From Apricaphanius iberus (lineage: Eukaryota; Chordata; Actinopteri; Cyprinodontiformes; Aphaniidae): a stretch of DNA of 64,000 nt. Location of the stretch: the NCBI GenBank assembly GCA_028564705.1, contig JAPXFQ010002132.1, positions 1 through 64,000 of the forward strand, written 5' to 3'. The translations under genes and the position numbers were made by a program. Below the pieces are notes generated by a model, which saw only the letters and a program-made list of their open reading frames with translations, was not told where the DNA came from and ran no database searches. This document shows, piece by piece, positions 10,665-21,560 of this stretch; the first letter of the stretch is position 1; each line of letters starts with the position of its first letter.

Positions 10665-11599
10665 CAGGGGCGGAGTTAGGAGGTGGCTACGTGTCTTGAA
10701 CCCCGGATGTTTTCTGAGAAACCCAGAATCTCAATTTTACTTTGAATGGGAAGCAAAAGCCTCTCTGAAATAAGTTACAGTACCGCAGTTCACCAGAGAG
10801 GCAGCAGAGAGAAGAAATGCCTCAGCAGTCTGTCTGCTGGAGTGTTGCTGAAATGGATATAGGAACGTTTTTAGACAAAAACTACAGCTGTGATAAAATG
10901 GATCATGACTGAGGTCTGTGATTCTTAATTTAAAAGTGCTGGCTTGCTAAATGTCAGTTTGCTATTAGTTTTGGTAGAGAAAATGAATAGTAAGACGATG
11001 TTACCTATATGATAACATGGGAAGAATGTAGAAATACTTGGATAAATACTTAAATATCACAGAGGAAGGTGACTGAGAAACAACTGAAGAAGAGTAAAAT
11101 TGTGTTACGGTAACTAAGTAAATAAAGGTAGTTAAATTGAGACTATAAAATATAAATGTAACAGCCCATATTTTTGATTTTTCATCAGTTTGGCCTATGG
11201 GGTTAGAAAATCATAACCAGTTTTTACCCTCCAAACAATTTGAACCCATACTAGCTATTCAGCTTTTAAATGTTTTGATACTGAGTCTTAATGAGCTGAA
11301 TAATCCACATTGTACCATCACACATCTAGCAGAAAAATACATGTCACTTTTTCTGTCCACAATGACAAAACACACTGATTCTGACCAGTGATTGGAGGTA
11401 ACTTCAGTCAGCAGCTGATAGATGTTGATAGAGAATATGGTTTGAGTTTTGTTTTGCTTGATTCAAGCAAATAAAGTTTATTCCAGTGTCTCTTATCTGC
11501 TTAAAAGTGATCTGAATGCATCACTTAAACCAAAAATGTTTTGCCCATCAGTCATCTGGGCTAAACCCCCGATCATCTTCAATCCTAAATCCGCACCTG
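10665..11599. mobile_element. Non-autonomous hAT-type transposon
   Basis: The 935-bp segment begins CAGGGGCGGAGTTAGGA and ends TCCTAAATCCGCACCTG, imperfect terminal inverted repeats matching at 14 of 16 inner bases. It is flanked on both sides by the same 8-bp sequence GTGGAGTA (10657-10664 and 11600-11607). CAGGGG termini and an 8-bp target duplication are the hallmarks of hAT transposition. No transposase frame is present, so it would need transposase from elsewhere. The intact target duplication suggests a simple insertion. Confidence 0.85.
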
Positions 11600-11607
11600 G
11601 TGGAGTA

Positions 11608-12576
11608 GAAAAATTATGAATCAATACGATGCATTAATTTACCTTCTGTAGCCAGTGGTGGAGTGGCAGCAAAAAGAAGCCCTGGCAGTTTGATTCAACA
11701 TACAGGATCAAATGTTACATTATACATTATATCCTCCAGCACCGCTTGACATCTAAGGTGTAGAAAAGTAATACATAAAAATGAAGATTGTTGAGTTATT
11801 ATATTTAAGGCTGATGTCTGCAGTAAGGCTGAGCCAGTAGGAATGCTCTGTTATTCAAATTCTAGTGCAGTGTAACGTTTTAACCTGAAGAGGGCACTCC
11901 ACTGATTTTTTTTGTTGTCGTAGAAAATTTATATCTTTTACTAAAATGTACTAAAAAAATGAAAATAATGAAGAGACATTTAGATTATCCTATTTTATCC
12001 TAATTCATAAAGTTTATGAGCAAAAAAATGTATTTGCTATATATATATATATATATAGCAAATACATTTTCAGCCTGAAAGTCTCTGTGGTGCCCTCTTG
12101 TGGTCACCGAATGTAATTATACCATAAATCCTACAGACCAGCATGATTAATAACAGATTACATTGATAATCAAATTATGATGTATTATTAGTGTACTGAA
12201 GGACAGATGCTGCTGTTCAGCATCAGTGTGTAGATCTGCAGCTGCTGATAATCAGAGTTTGTGTTTAAAACAGGGAGCAGAAGTGAAGAAAACATCCTGA
12301 AGCTGCTGCTGGAGTCTGTTAGCATGGCTAGCTCCGCTCTGAGTCTCTGTGAGGCTGTTTTCAGCTTTGTGGAGCTGCTTCTAATTCACACTGACAGAGA
12401 AAACATTGGTTTCATGTTAAAGGAGGCAGAAGAGTCAGAAAATAAAACAGAAGAAACCCAAAGAGACCAACAAGGGCTTCATTAGCCAATCAGGAGCTGG
12501 AAACCAGCTAACTGCTAACTCTGCCTGCTGCCCTCTGGTGGACTAAAGTAGTAACAACCTTTCAATTTAAAGCTAT
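11608..12576. other. Non-coding DNA with short dispersed repeats
   Basis: No supported gene. It contains the 46-bp palindrome listed separately. A 74-codon plus-strand frame at 12261-12485 resembles DNA near 41,660-41,740, so it looks like part of a dispersed repeat, not a gene. Confidence 0.45.
12025..12070. repeat. Perfect 46-bp palindrome around (TA)10
   Basis: Arms AAAATGTATTTGC and GCAAATACATTTT enclose (TA)10, making a perfectly self-complementary 46-bp block able to extrude as a cruciform. Confidence 0.9.
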
Positions 12577-12725
12577 TGTAACGGAATTATGCAACAGACT
12601 GGCGTCCTGTTCAGAGTGTACCCTGCCTAACGCCTGATAATTGCTGGGATAGGCTCCAGCTCCCCCGTGACCCTGAATTGGATAAGCGGTTAAGAAAATG
12701 GATGGATGGATGTAACGGAATTATG
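12577..12725 (+). mobile_element. Short LINE/SINE 3'-tail insertion with a 15-bp target duplication
   Basis: The 119-bp insert at 12592-12710 has the widespread fish tail motif (GACTGGCGTCCTGTTCAG, then GGGATAGGCTCCAGCTCC, then GATAAGCGGTTAAG) and ends in a short GGAT repeat. It is flanked by perfect 15-bp copies of TGTAACGGAATTATG at 12577-12591 and 12711-12725. The target duplication shows target-primed reverse transcription. The tail is of the type shared between L2-like LINEs and SINEs; which one is not resolved. Confidence 0.82.
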
Positions 12726-14047
12726 TGTAAAGATATTTTAGCAGGTTAGTTCATTAATTATTTTAATAAGAAACATGACTGTGTAACTTAATTAAGAGCC
12801 TGTGGATAAAACATCTACATTTTTAAACATCTCTTTTTATTCAGATAGACCATAATAATACTAATGATTATAATGTTTCTGTTATAATTATGATCTCCGT
12901 AACAAAAATACAGTCAACTGATTTGATCTGATAATTTATAATTACAGCAAAGAAAGGAAAATAAATTATCCGGTTGAACAATTAATATGAAGAAAATACA
13001 TGTAGTTACAAGAGTTCCCCACCAGAGGGCAGTGAGGACCCATAATCACTATCATAAAACTGTTTAACTTTATAGTTTTCTGTAAATAGTTTCTAATGAC
13101 TGCAGCTATATTGACTTAATCCTGCAAATAAAAATATTCATATTTTATACTCATATTATTAGAGACAAAGTTTCATAATCAATACAATCATACAGACCGA
13201 GAGGTAAACATCTGTTACTCTGAATTAACTGATTTAAAATATAGTAAGTGAAAAAAAGAAACCTAAATTTACTTTTGTAAAAAATATTTTAGAAAGATGA
13301 ACTGTTGCTAATTTGGAAAGTAAAATTATGTAAAATTATGGCAATTATTTGATCTGATAAGTTATAAAACAATAAACCTAAATTTACTTTAGTAAAAATC
13401 CTTTAATAAAAGACAAACTGTTGGTAGTTCTGAAAATAAAATTATGAAAAACTATAACAATTATTAAAATCAGTATTTTATTGATACACTTTAACCATCT
13501 CATTAAGAAAAATTTATAACATTACGTTAATACGTTTTACTTAATAAACACATCTGCAGTTTTTTGCGTTGAACCCGGTTGAGCCCCTCTCTCTCTCTAC
13601 TCCCCTCCTGTGGTTTCAGACTGTAAATACACACTAAATCCTCTAAAATAGAATAATACTTTAATAATACCATGAGGTGAAATTCGGTCGTAACGGCAGC
13701 CAAAAAATAAAAAAATATGCAAACAGTTACATCAGTTTAACTAATAATGAATTAGTTCAATGATAAAACTATGATTATTGTTTTGCAGGACAGATGCTGG
13801 TGTGTAAAGCTAAATAAATAAATTTACAAAATAACTTTTGTAAACAAACACCATATTTGTTATTTTAGTGTTCATTCTGTCCCAAATAAAACATCATGAA
13901 AGCGTGTCTAACATATTTCCATCATCTTTATTGTCCTATAGAGTTGCCTCAGCAAAACAATATATTTCTTCTTTCTGATTAAAAGTTTAATGTTTCAGGG
14001 AGGAAACTGCTTCAATTTAAAGAATACACTTTTCCAATAATAACAGG
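12726..14047. other. AT-rich non-coding DNA, no gene seen
   Basis: Frames are short and interrupted. Two similar lines near 13,255-13,340 and 13,375-13,450 (AACCTAAATTTACTTT...AAAATTATG) form a loose direct repeat. Confidence 0.45.
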
Positions 14048-14301
14048 ATATATTAACTCTTTTAAAAAATAATTTTGAAAAGAAATGTCTCTGCAAAAAT
14101 TAACTTGGTTTGTAAATTCTTTCTCTAGCTTTATTAAACAGCTGTAGTTACAGGATTACTCCACTAGAGGGGAATCACCGCTCTGCTCTGATTTATTTTG
14201 CGGCTCCGCAGCTAAAACATCAGTATTATTCCGACTGTTTTCAGGATAATTTAACTTTTAAAAAAACTATTCTCCTGATTTTAAAGCAGAAGCTCAGCTC
14301 A
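14048..14301 (+). repeat. Dispersed repeat, copy 1 (second copy at 41,436-41,646)
   Basis: Shares a long collinear match with 41,436-41,646, including GGCTCCGCAGCTAAAACATC, TATTATTCCGACTGTTTTCA and AAAGCAGAAG. No coding sequence seen. Family unknown. Confidence 0.7.
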
Positions 14302-14803
14302 TCGGGTCCTCTGCCTCCTTCCTTACGGCGTGCATACAGTCTCAGGGTGCTTGACCTGGGATGGAACCATCATGCATGGGGAGGAGCTTTCATGTCTTAA
14401 TATCTGTGGTCTGTATCTCATCCTTTGGCCACCTTAATATTCCCGCAGGGTATCTGATCACTGGCAGGGCGTAGCTGTTTATTGCCTTGGACTTGTTCTT
14501 TCCATTGAGCTGGCTTCTTAGGACTTGTCTCACTCGTTGGAGGTATTTGGCTGTTGCTGCTTCCCTTGTTCCCATTTGCCTGCAGTATTCCCAGGTACTT
14601 GTAACTGTCCTCAATGTCTGCTATTGTTCCCTCTGGGAGTGAGACCCCTTCAGTGTGGACTACCTCGCCTCGCTTTGTGACCATCCTTTTTTCAACCCCG
14701 AATGACATCCCAATATAATTGCTGTAGATCCTGGTGGTGTGGATCAGGGAATCAATGTCTGTTAGCTCTTAGCATACAGCTTGATGTCATCCATATATAT
14801 ATA
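14302..14803 (-). pseudogene. R2-like LINE reverse transcriptase fragment
   Basis: On the minus strand the catalytic box appears as YMDDIKLYA next to 14,790, followed by DIDSLIHTTRIYS, MSFGVEKRMVTKRG, SLPEGTIADIEDSYKYLGI, KYLQRVRQVLRSQLNGK, SYALPVIRYPAGI and finally SSTLRLYARRK. This is the palm-thumb part of a non-LTR reverse transcriptase commonly annotated in fish as R2-like. Frameshifts and stops break it into overlapping pieces. Clade assignment is from memory of similar sequences and moderate; RT identity is firm. Confidence 0.75.
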
Positions 14804-14872
14804 TGGATGTGGATATAACGTAATTATATATTATATAATATATATATTATATATTATATGGATATAACTTAT
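14784..14872. repeat. AT-rich self-complementary block
   Basis: CCATATATATATATGG followed by nested TATATTATATAATATATATA-type text and two copies of ATGGATATAAC; it can fold on itself. It abuts the LINE fragment. Confidence 0.6.
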
Positions 14873-15052
14873 TATAGGTGACATTACTAGGTCTGAATAA
14901 AAAGATCAAACCATGGTTAATAGTCCTGATATTTCTCAGTAAGAGAAAACCTAGACTTAAAACATCAAATAAAACACACTGAAAATAAATGGAGATAATA
15001 TAAAACCAGATTAAGGAATGAAAGAAATGAAATTAGATTTCTTTAAAATAAG

Positions 15053-15637
15053 CTATAAATAAAAATTACCACAAAACTGAAGTTTCAAGTGAAAAATTCA
15101 AAAGTTTTGTGAAATGATTCCAGTTTCTACATTTTAATTTTTGGTTCATGGTATTGGTTAACTAACCAATACAAGTATATTAGAACAGTATTGGCACCGA
15201 TACCAGAATCTGTATTTATATATTATTTATATTGCATCCCTACCATTTTATCTTATAATACGTTACTCTATAGCTTACTGTCTGTGTTTTCACTTGTCCT
15301 GTATCCCCTTTCGTTTTATGTGTGTGCTGCCTTAACATGAATTTCCACACTCTGGGGTCAATAACCTGTTTATTCATTCACAAATGAATAGGTAAACACC
15401 AGCAAAGACATAACCTCTTGGCAGATTTAATTTGGTATAACGATACAATTATTAGTAGGTTTGCACCAATACTGGTACCAGGTATCAGGGCCGATACTGT
15501 TCTAAAGTGCCGTATCAGTTAAATTTAACCAACACTATAAACTGATAGTTAAACTGTGTAAACGCTGCAATAGTTTCACAGAAATGTTTTATTTTTCACT
15601 TGAAATTTTAGTTTTGGGATCATTTTTTATTTATAGT
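15053..15637. repeat. Inverted repeat of a dispersed element (arms about 160 bp)
   Basis: The left arm (about 15,053-15,212) and right arm (about 15,481-15,637) are imperfect reverse complements, sharing CTATAAATAAAAA, TTTCAAGTGAAAAAT, and an AGAACAGTAT(T/C)GGC core. About 270 bp lie between. The text ACCGATACC/GGTATC and a nearby CAGCCCTAA at 15,790 resemble ends of hAT-type miniature elements. No coding sequence. Confidence 0.6.
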
Positions 15638-15799
15638 TTCTTTTTTATCTAATTTGTTACAAGCTGAAAATAAAATAAAACATGTCTCCAAAGTGTTTGG
15701 TAGGAGTATCCGTGTTGGTACTTAGTATCAGCAAGCACTCAAATCCAAGTATCGATATCGTATCGGTTTGAAATAAGGGGTATCATTGCAGCCCTAATT

Positions 15800-16480
15800 A
15801 TTAATGATTATAAGAAATATCTTAAACATATGAAAGCATTAGAAAACATTTTGAAATGTGAAAAATGTCTTTATTTTGTTTTCTGCAGTTTGGAGGAATT
15901 CTGATGCCTAAACCAATCAAAATGCTTGAAGTAATTCAAAAAGATGTTTTCCTGAATGAATAAAAAGCTTTGTTCTTCTTAAGTTTGATCATTTGAAAAA
16001 TCCTTACAAGATGTGTTTTTTCTTGAACTGTTGATTTATTAATTAAAGAATAAATAGCAATGCAGTGTCTTTATGAGATGTCCTACATCACTAAAGCAAC
16101 CAAGAGTACCCAGCTGCAGCCCAACGTTGCAGGCATACCTCAGCTCTCTGGGTGCCTCTCAACCAGAAACTCGAAAATGTCTTGTTTAGTTAAAATCACT
16201 TTTACTTCATTTGGGATTCAGAAGCTGAGAAATAATGAAAAACACATTTAACTGTTTAAAATGTAATTTCCCACACATAATAGTATCATTATCTGTAAAT
16301 GTACATGCCAGGCTGCCATATTTGTGACAAGGCAAGGCAGTTTATACAGCACATTTTCAGCAACAAGCCAATTCAGATTGACATGTTCAGCAGACCTTTC
16401 ATGCAGAAAGAAAAATATTCTTGGTTGAGCTGATATACCAATAGATTTACCTTCCTACTATTAGCATTCAAATTACACCC
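15800..16480. other. Non-coding DNA, no gene seen
   Basis: AT-rich sequence with no supported coding frame between the inverted repeat and the 3' flank of the first zinc-finger gene. Confidence 0.45.
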
Positions 16481-16482
16481 TT

Positions 16483-16707
16483 GTGTCGATGGTTTATGGA
16501 GTTGCATCTATCCGTTTCTACGTAGACGGAGAAGTATAAACTAGGCTTCTCAGCTGTGTGGGTTCTTATGTGTTAATGACTGTTTTAATCTGAAGGGTTT
16601 TTCGCAGGTATTATGGAAAAAAGCTTTTCATCGAAGTGCTGACTTATGCAAATCAAATCAATTTTCTGAATAAAACCTTTGCAAGAAATTGTACAAGAGA
16701 AAGCCTT
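16483..16707 (-). pseudogene. Decayed finger sequence and conserved 3' flank of zinc-finger gene 1
   Basis: Directly after the stop codon the minus strand continues with a recognisable but damaged C2H2 finger (CTISCKGF, then FIQKIDLI) that has lost its spacing and His pair. About 80 bp further it joins the block AGTTTATACTTCTCCGTCTA also found after gene 2 (25,475-25,711) and, more diverged, after gene 3 (about 60,165). The finger array was therefore longer before the stop arose. Confidence 0.7.
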
Positions 16708-18185
16708 CTACCCTGTGTGAATTCTGAGGTGCTTCTCAAGAGCGGATTTTCTAGTGAAGCTTTTTCCACAGGAGAGACATTTAAAAGGCTTTTCACCTGT
16801 GTGCACCCTCATGTGAGTAGTCAAATAGGCTTTCCAATTAAAACGTTTGCCACAAACTGTACAAGAGAAAGGTTTCTCATCTGTGTGCACCCTCATGTGA
16901 CAAGTCAAACCGGCTCTCCGAGTAAAAAGTTTGCCACAAATTGTACAAGAGAAAGGCCTCTCACCTTTGTGAATGCTGACATGCATTTCTAAAACTTTTT
17001 TTGTGGTAAAGCTTTTTCCACAGAGCAAACATTTAAAAGGCTTCTCACCTGTGTGTCCCCTCATGTGACGAGTCAAACAGGCTTTCCAATTAAAACATTT
17101 GTCACAAACTGTGCAAGAGAAAGGTTTCTCATCTCGGTGAATTCTGAGGTGCTTTTCTAAAACAGCTTTTCTAGAGAAGCTTTTTCCACAGGGCAGACAT
17201 TTAAAAGGCTTTTCACCTGTGTGTCCCCTCATGTGAGTATTCAAACTGCCTTTCCGAGTAAAACATTTACCGCAAACTGCACAAGAGAAAGGCTTTTCAC
17301 CTGTGTGCACCCTCATGTGATCGGTCAGATTAGGCTTTTGCGTAAAACTTTTGCCACAAACTGCACAAGAGAAAGGCTTTTCACCTGAGTGAATTCTCAT
17401 GTGATTATTCAAACTACCTTTTACAGTAAAACTTTGGCCACAAAGTGTACATGAGAAAGGCTTCTCCCCTGTGTGAATTCTGACATGCATTTCAAAAACA
17501 CATTTCTTTGCAAAACGTTTTCCACACGACAGACATTTAAAAGGCTTCACATCTGTGTGACGTTTCAAGTGTAACATCCAGTTCCTATATTCAGTAAAAG
17601 AATCGCCACAAATTGTACAAGAATACAAATGGTTTCCTGTTTGAGTTTTCTTCTTCGTTTTGGGTTCTGAATTGTTGCGCTTTGTTGTTTTCTTACATAT
17701 GTCATTTTGTTTTGGCCGTTTATTTCGCTTTACTCCTGAGTCTTTATGATAGTTCATTTTGTGTTCTGAATTGTTGCACTTTTTAGTTTTCCTATATCTT
17801 TTATTTTGTTTTGCCGCTTCATCTTGTTTTAATCCTGAGTCTTTATGATAGTTTCCTTCCTGATTCTGGTTCTCAGTTCCAATAGAGTCCTGAGAGACAA
17901 CTTGGTTCTTGATTGGTTCCAGTTTAATGTGGCACTTTTCCTCAATGACAGGAGTCACCATGAATGCATCTTCAGTCTCCTGCTTCAATACAAGCTGGTC
18001 TTTTTGTTCATTTATGCAGAGCTGCAATGCTTCCTCCTTTATCCAGGGCTGTTCTGGTTCTTCCTGTTCTTCTTTCACCTGAAGAGGTTCTGGTTCCTTG
18101 TGGTACAAACTGGAATCACTCTCCTGTTTACACAGCGGCTGGTCAGACAAAACCTCTTCTTTCCATACATGATCCAGTAGATGGT
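16708..18185 (-). CDS. C2H2 zinc-finger protein, main exon (11 fingers), paralog 1
   Basis: The exon starts after a TTTTTCAG acceptor (18186-18188) in phase 1, first residues (D)HLLDHVWKEEV. An acidic N-terminal region ([16 protein letters not shown]) precedes a basic linker holding two copies of an NYHKDSGxKxxxxxKQN motif, where paralog 2 has one. Eleven C-x2-C-x12-H-x3-H fingers follow, joined mostly by TGEKPF linkers, the typical arrangement of a nuclear sequence-specific DNA-binding protein. Finger types alternate, [13 protein letters not shown] and [10 protein letters not shown]. No KRAB domain is visible in this exon. The stop is a TAG at the Glu position of a TGEK linker. A matching first exon may be the one at 36,291-36,462. 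DNA target and regulatory direction cannot be read from sequence. Confidence 0.88.
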
Positions 18186-18372
18186 CTGAAAAAGCAAACA
18201 CAAGAGAAATGGTTTCTATTCATTATTAAAGGTCTCATTCAGTTTTTTCCTATAAATATCCTGTGGTCGCAATTTGTCTCAGGAGTGAGTGGGAAGAAAC
18301 ATGAATCTCATAAATCTAATTCATTAATATTCATGATATTCAAACGTCTAATGTCTGATTAGCTAACAGCAA
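18186..18372 (-). other. Conserved intron end upstream of zinc-finger exon 1
   Basis: About 185 bp upstream of the acceptor resembles the blocks upstream of paralog 2 (27,175-27,425) and paralog 3 (58,015-58,277). Shared text includes GAATAGAAACC-like and TTTGAATATCATGAAT runs. Part of the intron was duplicated with the exon. Confidence 0.7.
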
Positions 18373-19041
18373 TGTAGTGTTTCCCGCAAATAGATGAATC
18401 TGAGGTTGTGTGCCACAGATTCAACTCCGACCATCACATATTGCTTTTTGTTTTTCTTTTTTACGCTATTTAAAACAAGCATATTTGTTCAGCCTCCATT
18501 CACACCACATCTGTCTGAAGCGTGGCCTATCATCCATGGCCTATTTGGTGCAGAGAATAAGGCTGGTGAAAGGTTGGTATCTCGTGAATACTTGAAACCA
18601 TACTTGCCAACCCTAACAATTTTCCTTAGAGTATTCCTTTTCAAGCAAGTACTTTTTTTCTTTTTATAGTTTTCTAGTTTGTAAAAAAAACACACACAAA
18701 AAAGATAACCATATAGCCTATGGTGAAAAAATACAATAATTCTCTCATTTAAGGGTGAGCTTTGACTCAGTTAGAGGGTGAAGCAACCCCGAAAACGGGC
18801 AAAAACCGCCTATCAGGTCAACTCAAAGCCAAAACGGTAATAATATACTCATATCACAAACACATGATGCTGCACAACAATCTGCAGTTTTGCTGGTTAT
18901 GAAGGAGAGCTCATGAGTTTTGGGCTGAATTATAAATAGGGCGGTTTTCTGCGCAAGCGTTTAATGTGGGGGGAAAAACGTTCATTCTAGGAATTAAGCG
19001 ACCTGCGGTGTCCCCACACTCGTGTGATGTCGAGCATGAAT
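18373..19041. other. Non-coding DNA, no gene seen
   Basis: No supported frame. A block near 18,855-18,950 (ATCACAAACACATGATGCTG...) recurs near 48,528-48,610 inside the hAT element, so it is a dispersed repeat. Confidence 0.5.
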
Positions 19042-19067
19042 AACCTTATTCAGGTCTGAATAAGGTT
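19042..19067. repeat. Perfect 12-bp-stem hairpin
   Basis: AACCTTATTCAG and CTGAATAAGGTT flank a two-base loop. It lies just before the GC-rich repeat block. Confidence 0.8.
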
Positions 19068-19099
19068 TCCCCATACAAGTGATTGATAGCTGGTGTAAG

Positions 19100-21270
19100 G
19101 AACCGTCAATCTGTCCTACAGGAATCGACGCAGACATGAAGGAGGTAGGAGACGCATGCGTCCACAGCCCCACAGAGCGCAGAAGCCGCAGGTGGACCAG
19201 CGGAGGGTCGATCACCCACCAAGAGAGGAACAGATGGAAGCCCCAGGGGAACACCAAGCAGCCGCAATGCTGGGGCCCGGGAGATCGCAGGGACGAGATC
19301 GCAGGGACGAGCCCACGGGCTCTGCCGGATACCGGCTACGCCAGGACGGGCCCGGAACAGGACCCGGAGGCCACGGGGATCAGGGGCACCCCGCCCCCCA
19401 GCAGGGCCCCGACCAGGGACCCGCTGACAGGGGTTCCCCACCACCGCAAGTCACGAGGGACCCGCAGCCGGCCAATTCCCACCGCTAACAACCCAGCCCC
19501 CCCACACACACACACACGCACACACATACACACATGCCAGGGAGCCACAGTAAAAGCCGCAGCGGATGTATGCCCTCAGCCGGCCGCACCCAGCCAGTAC
19601 CTGGACACCAGATCTACCAGCCCCCGGGTCCAGATCCCGCCCCACGCAGAGCGCGGAGCCAATGCCGGACAGCCCGTGCAAATGAGCCAACCAGGCAGCG
19701 GAACCCACAGAACCAGCAGGAGGCCGGGGCGCCAGGGACGGTCCCCACCGACCGGCACCAACTTACCCCAACAAGAGGTGCCCCAGTCAATCCAAGGAGG
19801 ACGTCATCCTGAAACAGCAGCCGCCCGACACACCGGCCCACTCAGGACCGAGCAGGGCCGCGTCCGGGCCCCCAGGCATGAAGAACTTCCATCGACCAGC
19901 GGGCAGGGGCAACCGTCACCGACAGGGAGTGACGGAGGGGAAAAAGATGCACCAGGCCAGAACGCAGCCAAACACCCAACCTGACAAATAGATATAGACA
20001 TACAGAAACAATCATACGTACCCTCCCTCTAACGCGCACACATTCTTACCAACACAGGACACCTGAAAAAGGACAATGTACACTCATTTCTAATGCCCCA
20101 TACATACGCTATACTCCCAGGCCCCGAGACAGACGCCCCAATAGAGCACCCTGCCCCTGCACACGGGAGACGAACCCCTTGCCCACCAGTACGGGGACAA
20201 GCAGACCGCCAAGGCCCCTACCCCGGCTAGAGTAGCCCACCAGTCCAGGTCCCCGACCAGACGGCCTGATGTGCCACCCGGGCTCCAATCCCTGATTGTC
20301 CAACGAACAGGGGTGTGGGAAGACCCCCAGCCTCTCTCCCCCCGCTCGATTGTAGTGTTGTTGCGTGTTGTTCTAATGTGCACTTAAAACAGAGGGGTGG
20401 GACACGGGAATGCTGCCAGGTACCCCCATCTCCCACCCCGGGCCCTCAGTGTCTAGCTGCAGTTAAGCAGTGGGCACCAGCACCACAGGCGAGGCACCTC
20501 CAGCGCCGAGGCGCATCCACCACCATGTCCCTACATGTGCGTGTGTCATGTAAATGTTGTAAGTGTCTAAGTTGTACAGTAAAATTGGGACCCAGGCCGC
20601 CACTGGGTAGCAGTGACGTGCCCACACCCCAAGGCCCTTGTGAATGGTAGAATGAAGGAGCAGGTGGACAGATGCATTCAGGGATGGGGAGGAAATGACG
20701 GGTGACACAATGCCATCTCCAGGGAAGCAGCTCCCCTGCTGACTCCAATAGGGACCCCCGTTCAGCACAATCCACCAGGGGTGGGAGGACCCAGCACGCC
20801 AAGTCGGGGCCCATGGCAGCGGGACCACCAAGCCCCATGGGGGAACCAGGCCATCCTCCCGCCCCAGTCCCAGGGGGAGACCTAAATCCATCCCAACATT
20901 AGACTACTAACAAAACACAGGACACTAGAAACCCAGGCTGAGTTTAGCCAATCATCCCCCCGCACTCCACCGTCCAAGCGCACCAAGTTAGGGAGAGCAC
21001 CTGTGCTAGATAGTAAAAGCCTCCCCACCAACAAGAGAGGACCCAAGCACCGCCAGCGCACCAAGGGCCCCCGCGCTGAGGCAGGAATCTAGTGCACCAC
21101 CAACTCCGATACCCCAGACATGCCACGCCGGGCCCGTGAGCAGGCCGAAGCCTCAGGCGGCCGACCCCCCAAGCCGAAATTCACCAGCCTTCCTGCTACC
21201 GCCCGATGGCCGGGAGGCAACCGAACCCAGCACCTCCATCCACCAGCCCGAACCCCACCACCCGGCCAGC
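19100..21270 (+). mobile_element. GC-rich repeat block, probably the 5' part of an L1/Tx1-type LINE
   Basis: This 2.2-kb block is strikingly C- and G-rich in an otherwise AT-rich window. It contains a (CA)n stretch at 19,500-19,530 and blocks I associate with dispersed GC-rich leaders of fish LINEs. It runs directly into a reverse transcriptase fragment in the same orientation at about 21,270. Long open frames on both strands reflect low stop-codon density in GC-rich DNA and give Pro/Arg/Gly-rich products without domains, so they are not annotated as genes. The assignment as LINE 5' region is inference from the junction. Confidence 0.5.
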
Positions 21271-21560
21271 CTTTACGTAGCATTCGATTCTGTTGAACAT
21301 ACATGTATTATAAAAACTTCAGACCATTTTGGATACTGTACAGAGTTTATTAAAGCGATACATATAATGTATGATATTAATAGCTTGGTTTCTCTCCCCC
21401 AAGGAACACCTAAAGGATTCACTATCAATCGTGGAATCCGGCAGGGCTGTCCCTTTTCTCCCTAATTATTTATTTTAGCTGCTGAGTTATTAGCTATATC
21501 TCTATAAAAAAAAAACAGTCCAGATCCCTTTGGTAATCAACAAAATTGGAATATTTTCTA
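21270..21560 (+). pseudogene. L1/Tx1-type LINE reverse transcriptase fragment
   Basis: The plus strand reads AFDSVEHTCIIKTSDHFGY, SLPQGTPKGFTINRGIRQGC and PFSP, the RT blocks around the first catalytic Asp and the RQGCPLSP motif, then hits a stop and continues degenerately (LFILAAELLAISL). The spacing and PQGT-x-RGIRQGCP wording fit L1/Tx1-like ORF2. The N-terminal endonuclease is absent; the fragment is fused to the GC-rich block by deletion. Confidence 0.72.

Noticed and set aside
18186..18201. Zinc-finger protein starting with MFAFSDHLL at a GTG codon, and the same at 27,190 and 58,262
   Set aside because: These bases are the end of an intron (polypyrimidine tract and CAG acceptor) in all three paralogs; GTG is not a credible start in an animal gene. 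The exon was trimmed to the acceptor.
19079..19984. 301-codon plus-strand frame and overlapping minus-strand frames in the GC-rich block
   Set aside because: Long frames exist on both strands because stops are rare in GC-rich DNA; products are low-complexity Pro/Arg/Gly with no domain.
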